From the NCBI GenBank assembly GCA_947629955.1, contig CANRFT010000018.1, positions 1-39,450 of the forward strand: a stretch of DNA of 39,450 nucleotides. The letters are read 5' to 3'. Within the stretch, counting starts at the first letter, position 1. Each line of letters opens with the position of its first letter. The position numbers and the translations under genes were made by a program. Origin of the DNA: an uncultured Oscillospiraceae bacterium (GTDB lineage Bacteria; Bacillota; Clostridia; Oscillospirales; Oscillospiraceae). Under the pieces are notes generated by a model. That model saw only the letters and a program-made list of their open reading frames with translations. It did no database searches and was not told the DNA's origin. Of the stretch, positions 31,459-37,228 are shown piece by piece.

Positions 31459-32697
31459 TCAGTCCGCCGCCGGAGAGAGCAGGGGGGCGGTGGCCTGCTG
31501 TACCCGGCAGTTGGCGTTTGTCATGGCGTTCCACAGGGAGCGTGACAGATCCAGTCCGGCCCTGTCACAGGTCAGTTCTACCAGGTTGAGCCGCCGGCCG
31601 GACAGTTCCCGCATGATCCCGTTGGCAGAGGAGTAGTTCTCCCCCCGCAGCCGGGGCGCCCAGAGGACATACCCCGCCTGCTCCAGGGCCGCCTGCCCGT
31701 CGCCGTCCAGGGCGGGGGCCTCCACGATGAAGAGGGGATACCGGGCCGCCGAGGCCAGCAGGGCTGCGCCCTCCTCCGCCTGGGCCAAACAGTCTTCAGC
31801 TGTCTCGCCGGTCAGGACCAGACCGACGGTGTGGCCCGCGGCGGCCAGCCGGCGAACCAGTCCGTCATTGGCGGCCGCCTCGCCGGGGGTGAAAAGGAAC
31901 AGGGCTCTCTGGTTGGCGTGCTCCAGAAGCCGGGCGGCCTCCTCTGCCTGATCCCCCCAGCGGTAGGCCAGGGCCACCTCCGCATTGGCGCCGGGGGGCG
32001 GTTCGGTCGGCCGGGGTGTGGCGGTGGGGGCCGGAGTGGAGCTGGGCCGGGGCGCGGAGCTGGGCCGGGACGCGGAGGTGGAGGGGCTGGGCCGGTCGGT
32101 GGGCCGTACCGTGGGAGCGGCGGTGGGGACCGGGGTGGCCGTCGGCTGGATCGAGGACAGGTATCGGTTGTAGTTGTCCTTCAGCTGGTTGTTGGCCGCG
32201 TCCACGAACTCCCGGTCACTGAGCACTACGGCGCTGTTAGTCACCCGGACCAAGGTGCCGTAGTTGGTGCGGGAGAGGGTACAGTTGATGTTGCCGAAGT
32301 AATTGCAGATCCACATAATGGGCAGGAATACCATAGAATTGCGCACCACGGCGTGAGCGTTCAGGGGATTGCTGCGGATGTCGTAGGAGTTGTTGGCCTG
32401 CAGGTCGAAGACCACGCCCTGCTGTCCGCTGGACACCAGCACCGTCCGGCGTGTGGAGTTGTACTGGGCGCTGACCCCCAGGTTGATGGTGGTCACCCGG
32501 CTGGACAGCATGGTGTAGGGCACGTACAGCGTTCCGCCCACCATCATGGGCATATTCTCCGCCGTCATCTCCATGGGGCGGTCGTTCACCGCCATGAGAT
32601 ACACGTTGGCAGGGGCGCCGTTTGCGGTGGCGATGATTCCCATAAGGATCGCCACGCACAGCGCGGCGATGCCGATCATTTTGAGGACCCGCTTCAT
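31459..32697 (-). CDS. Exported protein with copper-amine-oxidase-N-like domain, Pro/Thr linker and degenerate deacetylase-like domain
   Basis: The 412-residue protein has a signal peptide or anchor (MKRVLKMIGIAALCVAILMGIIAT). Residues about 28-150 resemble the copper amine oxidase N-terminal (stalk) domain: VYLMAVNDRPMEM, MPMMVGGTLYVPYTMLSS. A linker of about 55 residues rich in P, T, S and A follows. The C-terminal 180 residues have the order of a NodB-type deacetylase (ALFLFTPGEAA, LVRRLAAAGHTVGLVLTGET), but the metal-binding Asp-Asp and HxxxH motifs are missing, so it is probably not an active deacetylase. AAAGGAGG precedes the ATG, 22 bases after the cinA stop, so the two are co-transcribed. 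A cell-surface binding role is inferred. Confidence 0.75.
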   Translation of the reverse strand: MKRVLKMIGIAALCVAILMGIIATANGAPANVYLMAVNDRPMEMTAENMPMMVGGTLYVPYTMLSSRVTTINLGVSAQYNSTRRTVLVSSGQQGVVFDLQANNSYDIRSNPLNAHAVVRNSMVFLPIMWICNYFGNINCTLSRTNYGTLVRVTNSAVVLSDREFVDAANNQLKDNYNRYLSSIQPTATPVPTAAPTVRPTDRPSPSTSASRPSSAPRPSSTPAPTATPRPTEPPPGANAEVALAYRWGDQAEEAARLLEHANQRALFLFTPGEAAANDGLVRRLAAAGHTVGLVLTGETAEDCLAQAEEGAALLASAARYPLFIVEAPALDGDGQAALEQAGYVLWAPRLRGENYSSANGIMRELSGRRLNLVELTCDRAGLDLSRSLWNAMTNANCRVQQATAPLLSPAAD

Positions 32698-32719
32698 GGC
32701 GCGGCCTCCTTTCTCTGTG

Positions 32720-33976
32720 TTACGCGGGGTGATCCTCCAGCCAGCGGCGGATCATATCGAGAGCGTGGTGGGCGGCCATGGTGCGCACCCAGTACCGACC
32801 CTCCACCGCCCTCGCCAGGTGGAGTTCTTTTACCTGGGTGCCCTCCGGGGCGGCCAGGGCCGCATAGACCAGCCCCACCGGGTTGCCCCGGTCGTCGCTG
32901 TCCGGGCCGGCCACGCCGGTGACGGACACGGCCAGATCGCAGTTCAGCACCCGGCGGGCGCCCTCGGCCATCTGCCTCGCCACATCGGCGCAAACCGCGC
33001 CCTGCTCGTCCAGCAATGTCTGAGATACCCCCAGCACGCCGGCCTTGACCTCATTGGTGTAGCTGATGATCCCGCCCTTGAGGATGGCGGAGGAGCCGGG
33101 CAGATCGGTCATCCGCTTGGCGATGAGGCCGCCGGTACAGCTCTCCGCCGTGCCCATGGTGAGGCCCCGGGCCTTGAGGCCCTCCAGCACCACCTGCTCC
33201 AGGCCGGCCACGTCCGCGCCGTAGATCCTGCGGCCCAGCAGGGCCCGGACCTCCGCCTCCACCGGGGCGATGAGGGCGGCGGCCTGTTCTGCGGTTTCCG
33301 CCTTGGCGGTGATGCGCAGCTCTACCTCTCCCTCCTTGGCATAGGGGGCCAGAGTGGGGTTGGTCAGCGCGTTCATCCGCTCCCGGAGGAGGGACTCCAC
33401 CTCCGACTCACCCATGCCAAATACCCGGAGCGTCCGGGAGCGGATGACTCCCTCGCTCAGAGCGGCCAGCCAGGGCATGGCCCGCTCCCGGAACATGGGC
33501 AGGCACTCTCTGGGCGGGCCGGGGAGCATGACCACATAGTTGTCCCCCGCCTGAAAGGCGCAGCCGGGGGCGGTGCCCCAGGCGTTGTCCAGGACGGCGC
33601 AGCCCTCCGGCAGATACGCCTGCTGGAGGTTGTTGTCCGTCATCTGCCTGCCCATCCGGGCAAAGTACGACCTGATGGTCTCGGCGCACTCGGGGTGGAA
33701 GACCAGCTTTTTGCCGAAGGCCTCCGCCAGAATCTGCTTGGTGAGGTCGTCACAGGTGGGGCCCAGGCCGCCGGTGGTGATGATCACGTCGGCCCGGCCT
33801 CTTGCCACCTCTACCGCCGCCCTCAGCCGCTCCGGATTGTCCCCCACCACCGAGTGGTAGCGGACGTTCAGCCCCAGGGCGGTCAGCTCCCGGCTCAGGT
33901 CCCGGGCGTCGGTATTCAGGATACTGCCCAGCAGCAGCTCGGTGCCCACGCACAGAAGTTCAACGGAATGGCTCAT
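32720..33976 (-). CDS. cinA: CinA, competence/damage-inducible protein with NMN amidohydrolase domain
   Basis: The 418-residue protein has two domains. The N-terminal MoCF-like domain (about 1-250) shows ELLCVGTELLLGSILNTDARDLS, DVIITTGGLGPTCDDLT and VVMLPGPPRE. The C-terminal CinA/PncC domain (about 255-418) shows the nucleophile region GTAESCTGGLIAKRMTDLPG, ILKGGIISYTNEVKAGVLGV and VSVTGVAGPDSDD. It deamidates NMN in pyridine nucleotide recycling and is linked to transformation and DNA repair (recA often lies near, not here). I chose the ATG at 33976 (GAGGGA upstream); 48 in-frame residues before it are unlike the family. The divergent tRNA-Arg promoter lies about 40 bases upstream of it. 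Confidence 0.96.
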   Translation of the reverse strand: MSHSVELLCVGTELLLGSILNTDARDLSRELTALGLNVRYHSVVGDNPERLRAAVEVARGRADVIITTGGLGPTCDDLTKQILAEAFGKKLVFHPECAETIRSYFARMGRQMTDNNLQQAYLPEGCAVLDNAWGTAPGCAFQAGDNYVVMLPGPPRECLPMFRERAMPWLAALSEGVIRSRTLRVFGMGESEVESLLRERMNALTNPTLAPYAKEGEVELRITAKAETAEQAAALIAPVEAEVRALLGRRIYGADVAGLEQVVLEGLKARGLTMGTAESCTGGLIAKRMTDLPGSSAILKGGIISYTNEVKAGVLGVSQTLLDEQGAVCADVARQMAEGARRVLNCDLAVSVTGVAGPDSDDRGNPVGLVYAALAAPEGTQVKELHLARAVEGRYWVRTMAAHHALDMIRRWLEDHPA

Positions 33977-34016
33977 GGGGTCCCTCTTTTCAGACGGTTT
34001 TCCCGCGTTTTGATGA

Positions 34017-34045
34017 TTGACAGCGGGCGGGAAATTGAGTAAAAT
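34017..34045 (+). promoter_or_regulatory. Promoter of the tRNA-Arg region
   Basis: TTGACA (34017-34022), 17 bases, TAAAAT (34040-34045). Transcription would begin near 34052 and run through the two repeat units into the intact tRNA. It is divergent from cinA. Confidence 0.82.
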
Positions 34046-34065
34046 AACAAGGCGGCTACCTCCAA

Positions 34066-34275
34066 AGCAGGCGGAGAAGCAATCGCCTTTTCCCCCGAAA
34101 GCGGAAGGTCCGCAGTTCAACTTACCTCATGTGCCCTCGTAGCTCAGCAGGATAGAGCGTCCGCCTCCTAAGCAGACGGAGAAGCAATCGCCTTTTTCCT
34201 GAAAAGCGGAAGGCATACAGTACAACTTAACTCATACGCGCCTGTAGCTCAGTAGGATAGAGCGACCGCCTCCTA
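34066..34275 (+). repeat. Two 105-base tandem units ending at the tRNA anticodon loop
   Basis: Unit 1 is 34066-34170 and unit 2 is 34171-34275, about 83% identical without gaps by hand count (18 differences). Each starts AGCA(G/A) followed by a CGGAGAAGCAATCGCC segment and a GCGGAAGG segment. Each ends with the 5' half of a tRNA-Arg up to CCGCCTCCTA, i.e. exactly inside the anticodon loop. The sequence after unit 2 completes the intact tRNA; before unit 1 stands the related CCTCCAAAGC. Confidence 0.88.
34133..34176 (+). pseudogene. tRNA-Arg(CCT) 5' half
   Basis: GCCCTCG (acceptor 5' strand), TA, GCTC...GAGC (D arm), and an anticodon arm with loop CTCCTAA and one C/A mismatch are present. After the anticodon stem there is no variable loop, T arm or acceptor 3' strand, so it cannot form a tRNA. 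Confidence 0.85.
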
Positions 34276-34314
34276 AGCGGTAGGTCGGAGGTTCGAATCC
34301 TCTCAGGCGTGCCA
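34238..34314 (+). tRNA. tRNA-Arg(CCT)
   Basis: The 77-base gene reads AGG codons. Acceptor GCGCCTG (34238-34244) pairs with CAGGCGT (34304-34310), with a G-T pair at position 1-72. The D arm is GCTC/GAGC, the anticodon stem ACCGC/GCGGT around loop CTCCTAA (anticodon CCT at 34272-34274), the T arm GGAGG-TTCGAAT-CCTCT, and the discriminator G is followed by encoded CCA. The two upstream repeat units and the mobile-element genes downstream mark it as an integration target. Confidence 0.95.
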
Positions 34315-34321
34315 CAAAAAG

Positions 34322-34376
34322 CGCCGATTTTTGCCTCTGTTTTCGTCAGAAAGCACACAAAAATCGGTGTTTTTTT
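34322..34376 (+). terminator. Terminator after the tRNA
   Basis: CCGATTTTTG (34324-34333) pairs with CAAAAATCGG (34358-34367) around a 24-base loop, followed by a run of seven T after a G. It starts about 10 bases after the tRNA CCA. Confidence 0.75.
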
Positions 34377-34731
34377 GTGTAGTTGCACAAAATTGAACAA
34401 TCTACATTTGAAAAAGCGAATGAAATAGTTACAATTTTGATTAGCAAGGCAAACGTGAAGAAGCTATCGCCTATTGCAGCCCATGTCATCAGTTCAACAA
34501 TACTCTGAACAGCCAAAAAAGTCAATAGACGGTTTCTTGCTAATGAAATTAGCAAGCGAGCCCCGATTTTTGCTCCGAAAAACGGCCTCCAGCTAATTTT
34601 TGATTTTGAACTCAAAAAAATCTGCTAATTTCAAAAGCGGTCCGTCACTGTGCAAAAAAACTCGGCATCGCATAGCCGTACATAGCCGGTCTGGAAACAG
34701 ACCGGCTTATTCTATTTAAGGAGGATCAGAG
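34377..34731. other. AT-rich stretch without a convincing gene; repeated ATTAGC/GCTAAT motifs
   Basis: GC content falls sharply here compared with both sides. The hexamer ATTAGC or its complement occurs five times (34440, 34539, 34548, 34592, 34624), two of them in a perfect palindrome CTTGCTAAT-GAA-ATTAGCAAG (34536-34556). CCGATTTTTGC recurs at 34324 and 34563. A 41-codon frame from a TTG at 34383 (ending VISSTIL) reads like protein but has no ribosome site, and could be a gene remnant. I see no other gene. Confidence 0.55.
34684..34707 (+). other. Hairpin in the leader of the acidic-protein gene
   Basis: Perfect ten-pair stem (34684-34693 with 34698-34707) and GAAA tetraloop, followed by TATTCTATTT and then the ribosome site AAGGAGG. 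It may be a weak terminator or attenuator. Confidence 0.55.
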
Positions 34732-35151
34732 ATGGAAGTGAAGATCATCAATATCACGTTGAGGCCGAAAGGTCAGAAGCCGGAGCAGAAACACCGGCTG
34801 GAGGAAAAGGTGCGCGAGGTGGCGTACAACTGCGCGGAGGAAGTCTGGTGGGACCCCAGCCTGGACGCCGCAAGAGCCCTCCAGAGGGCCATGGAGACGC
34901 TGGCCGACCACGATGAGTATGAGAGCGCCATGGACATCCTCACCGCCTTGTACGACATCGTGGACCTGGATATGCCCTGTGAACTGGCGGCTATCCAGAA
35001 ACGGCCTGACCTCCTGGAACTGTTCATGGATGAGTTTCTGACAGAGTCGGACGAGATTTTGGACGACTTCGCCGCTGGCGGGGATGACCTCGCAGACGAG
35101 GACGAGGACAGTTCTGAAGGGTACTTCGAGATGGACGACCTAAGCGACTGA
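34732..35151 (+). CDS. Small acidic protein of unknown function, element-associated
   Basis: The 139-residue protein has a clear AAGGAGG site before the ATG. The first half is mixed and likely helical (RLEEKVREVAYNCAEEVWWDPSLDAARALQRAMETLADHDEYESAMDILTALYDIVDLDMPCELA). The last 45 residues are very acidic (EFLTESDEILDDFAAGGDDLADEDEDSSEGYFEMDDLSD). No catalytic, membrane or DNA-binding motif is visible. It lies 88 bases upstream of parA on the same strand, so it probably belongs to the same element. Such acidic tails occur in DNA-mimic or regulatory proteins, but I do not assign a function. Confidence 0.75.
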   Translation: MEVKIINITLRPKGQKPEQKHRLEEKVREVAYNCAEEVWWDPSLDAARALQRAMETLADHDEYESAMDILTALYDIVDLDMPCELAAIQKRPDLLELFMDEFLTESDEILDDFAAGGDDLADEDEDSSEGYFEMDDLSD

Positions 35152-35154
35152 CTT

Positions 35155-35172
35155 GTGGGCCTTGCGGCCCAC
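35155..35172. other. Palindrome between the acidic-protein gene and parA
   Basis: GTGGGCC-TTGC-GGCCCAC, a perfect seven-base inverted repeat, with no T-run. It could be a ParB or regulator site or an mRNA hairpin. Confidence 0.45.
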
Positions 35173-35239
35173 CTACATAGCTGCCAACCCAAAGGACGCG
35201 GCGGCTATTACACTCTAAAAGGAAGGAGGAAGTAGTGCC

Positions 35240-36073
35240 ATGGACACCAGATGTAAGGTCATCGCCGTTGCCAATCAGAAGGGCGGCGTGGGCAAGACCA
35301 CCACCACACTCAACCTGGGCGTGGGCCTCGCTCAGAAGGGCAAGAAGGTCCTTCTGGTGGACGCAGACCCCCAGGGTAGCCTCTCCGTCAGCATGGGCGT
35401 AAAACAGCCGGACGAGCTTGATACCACCCTCGCGGACCTGATGAAGATGGTGGTGAATGACGAGCCTTTCAGCCCGGACAAAGGCATTATCAGAGGCATT
35501 GAGGGCGTGGACCTGATGCCGGGGAACATTGACCTGGCAGGGCTTGAAACGCAGCTCTTGAACGTAATGAGCCGCGAGTACGTCATGCGAAACTGGCTTG
35601 GACCGGTCAAAAGAGAGTACAGCTATGACTATATCCTCATTGACTGTATGCCGTCAGTCAACGTACTCACCGTCAACGCTCTGGCCGCCGCCAACAGCGT
35701 CATCATCCCCTGTCAAGCAAGCTATCTCTCTACAAAAGGTCTGAATCAGCTCATGGGTTCCATTGTAAAGGTGCGAAGGACTATCAATCCCAAGCTGAGA
35801 ATCGACGGCATCCTGCTGACGATGGTGGACAATCGGACCAACAACGCCAAAAACATCATCACCTCATTGCGGGAAATTGGCGGCGGCCTGCGGGTGCTGG
35901 ACACGGAGATACCCTTTTCTGTCCGGGCGGCAGAGTGCAGCGTGGAGGGCAAAAGCATCTTTGCCCACGATGCCAAAGGCAAGGTTGCGGCGGCGTATGA
36001 CGCTCTTGTGGGGGAGGTGATGAGCATTGAGCAAAGGAACCGCGATAGACCTGGGGCTGAGAGAGGCGCTTGA
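35240..36073 (+). CDS. parA: ParA-family partition ATPase
   Basis: ParA ATPases move or position DNA together with ParB. The 277-residue chain carries the deviant Walker A motif VANQKGGVGKTTTTLNLG near residues 10-27, Walker A' VLLVDADPQGSLS, Walker B YDYILIDCMPSVN and ANSVIIPCQASYLSTKGL. It has no N-terminal helix-turn-helix, so it is of the chromosomal/ICE-like type. A GGAAGGAGG site lies before the ATG. It overlaps parB by 47 bases in another frame. Neighbours (tRNA, acidic protein, parB) place it on a mobile element rather than the host par locus. The call is secure as a family. Confidence 0.94.
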   Translation: MDTRCKVIAVANQKGGVGKTTTTLNLGVGLAQKGKKVLLVDADPQGSLSVSMGVKQPDELDTTLADLMKMVVNDEPFSPDKGIIRGIEGVDLMPGNIDLAGLETQLLNVMSREYVMRNWLGPVKREYSYDYILIDCMPSVNVLTVNALAAANSVIIPCQASYLSTKGLNQLMGSIVKVRRTINPKLRIDGILLTMVDNRTNNAKNIITSLREIGGGLRVLDTEIPFSVRAAECSVEGKSIFAHDAKGKVAAAYDALVGEVMSIEQRNRDRPGAERGA

Positions 36074-36971
36074 CGACCTGTTCTCCACCCAAGAGGACCG
36101 GGACAACGCCAAGCGGACATTTCTCCGGGACATTCCTGTGGGCGAGATCGAGGACTTCCCAGACCACCCCTTCAAGGTCCGTATGGACGAGGACATGGAG
36201 AACCTTGTGGAGAGCGTGAAAGTACGGGGCGTTCTCAGCCCTGTGCTGGTGCGGCCTATGCCGGACGGCTCCTATCAGATGGTATCTGGCCACCGGCGAA
36301 AGCGGGCCAGCGAACTGGCTGGGCTTGAAACCGTCCCCTGCATTGTCCGTGAACTGACCGACGATGAAGCCACCATCCTCATGGTAGACTCCAACCTTCA
36401 GCGTGAGCGGGTGCTGCCCTCAGAACGGGCTTTTGCCTATAAGATGAAGTTGGATGCCCTCAACAGGCAAGGAGTACGCACAGATTTAACTTCGTGCCCA
36501 GTGGTCACAAAGTTGAATAGTGCAGATGAAGTGGGCAAGGCCCAAGGGGAGAGCGCAAGGCAAGTTTTTCGCTATATCCGCCTCACCTACCTCATCCAGC
36601 CCCTACTTGACCTTGTAGACGAGGACAGGATAGCCTTCCGGCCTGCCGTGGAGCTGTCCTACCTCACCCAGAGCGAACAGCAGGCCCTATACGAATCCAT
36701 TTCCTACGAGGACGCCACCCCGTCGCTTGCCCAGGCTATCAAAATGAAGGAGTTTTCCAAAGACGGGAGGCTGAATGAAGATGTGATACTGTCCATCATG
36801 TCAGAGGAAAAGCCCAACCAGCGGGAGAAATACAGCTTCAAGGCGGACAGGCTGAAACAGTATATCCCCATGGGCCTTTCTCCACAGCAGAGGGAGGATT
36901 ATGTTGTGAAAGCGTTGGACCATTACAAGCGGTTTCGTGAGCGCCAGAGGGCAATGAACGACGCAAGATGA
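36027..36971 (+). CDS. parB: ParB-family DNA-binding partition protein
   Basis: This 314-residue protein carries the ParB N-terminal domain: FLRDIPVGEIEDFPDHPFKVRMDEDMENLVESVKVRGVLSPVLVRPM, then VSGHRRKRASELAG, where the CTP-binding box has GHRR in place of GERR, and IVRELTDDEATILMVDSNLQRE. A helix-turn-helix region follows (GESARQVFRYIRLTYL), with FRPAVELSYLTQSEQQAL. The start is a TTG at 36027 with GGAGGTGA six bases upstream, inside the end of parA; no better ATG is in frame. Such GHRR-type ParB proteins are usual on integrative elements of Firmicutes. It is translated with parA. Confidence 0.92.
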   Translation: MSKGTAIDLGLREALDDLFSTQEDRDNAKRTFLRDIPVGEIEDFPDHPFKVRMDEDMENLVESVKVRGVLSPVLVRPMPDGSYQMVSGHRRKRASELAGLETVPCIVRELTDDEATILMVDSNLQRERVLPSERAFAYKMKLDALNRQGVRTDLTSCPVVTKLNSADEVGKAQGESARQVFRYIRLTYLIQPLLDLVDEDRIAFRPAVELSYLTQSEQQALYESISYEDATPSLAQAIKMKEFSKDGRLNEDVILSIMSEEKPNQREKYSFKADRLKQYIPMGLSPQQREDYVVKALDHYKRFRERQRAMNDAR

Positions 36972-37063
36972 CCTACGCCCAGGGGGAATTGGGTCCACCT
37001 GCGCCAAGCGGAAGGATAGGCGTCCCCCCTCTCACACTCTCCCCCCGAACACCGGCTGTACCG

Positions 37064-37129
37064 GCTGAAAGAAAGCAATTCACTCTCTTTTTCAGCAGGT
37101 ACTTATTCCCCGGAGGTGATGTTATGTAG
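37064..37129 (+). other. Hairpin and start-stop element downstream of parB
   Basis: GCTGAAA (37064-37070) pairs with TTTCAGC (37090-37096). Downstream is an optimal GGAGGTGA (37112-37119) followed by ATG directly joined to TAG (37124-37129), a one-codon frame. No gene fills 36972-37228. Confidence 0.4.
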
Positions 37130-37163
37130 CAGCTATCAAAAACGAAACAAGGGCAGAGTTTGA

Positions 37164-37192
37164 CCTCACGGCATGAGCTGTGGGGCTTTTTT
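37164..37192 (+). terminator. Terminator before the Cys-rich protein gene
   Basis: Nine-pair stem with G-T pairs (37164-37172 with 37177-37185), ATGA loop, then C and six T. It separates parAB from the next gene, whose own promoter I cannot identify, so it may also act as an attenuator. Confidence 0.75.
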
Positions 37193-37228
37193 ATGCCAAA
37201 ATTCAAAAAATGGAGGTAAAATCCACAC

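Noticed and set aside
34133-34176. Second functional tRNA-Arg
   Set aside because: Lacks T arm and acceptor 3' strand and has a mismatch in the anticodon stem.
34066-34275. CRISPR-like direct repeats
   Set aside because: Only two long adjoining units with tRNA sequence, no short repeats with unique spacers.
34383-34508. 41-codon plus-strand frame ending VISSTIL
   Set aside because: Reads somewhat like protein but starts at TTG with no ribosome site; perhaps a remnant, not called as a gene.
34346-34615. 89-codon minus-strand frame in the AT-rich gap
   Set aside because: TTG start without ribosome site, overlaps the tRNA terminator, composition explained by low GC.
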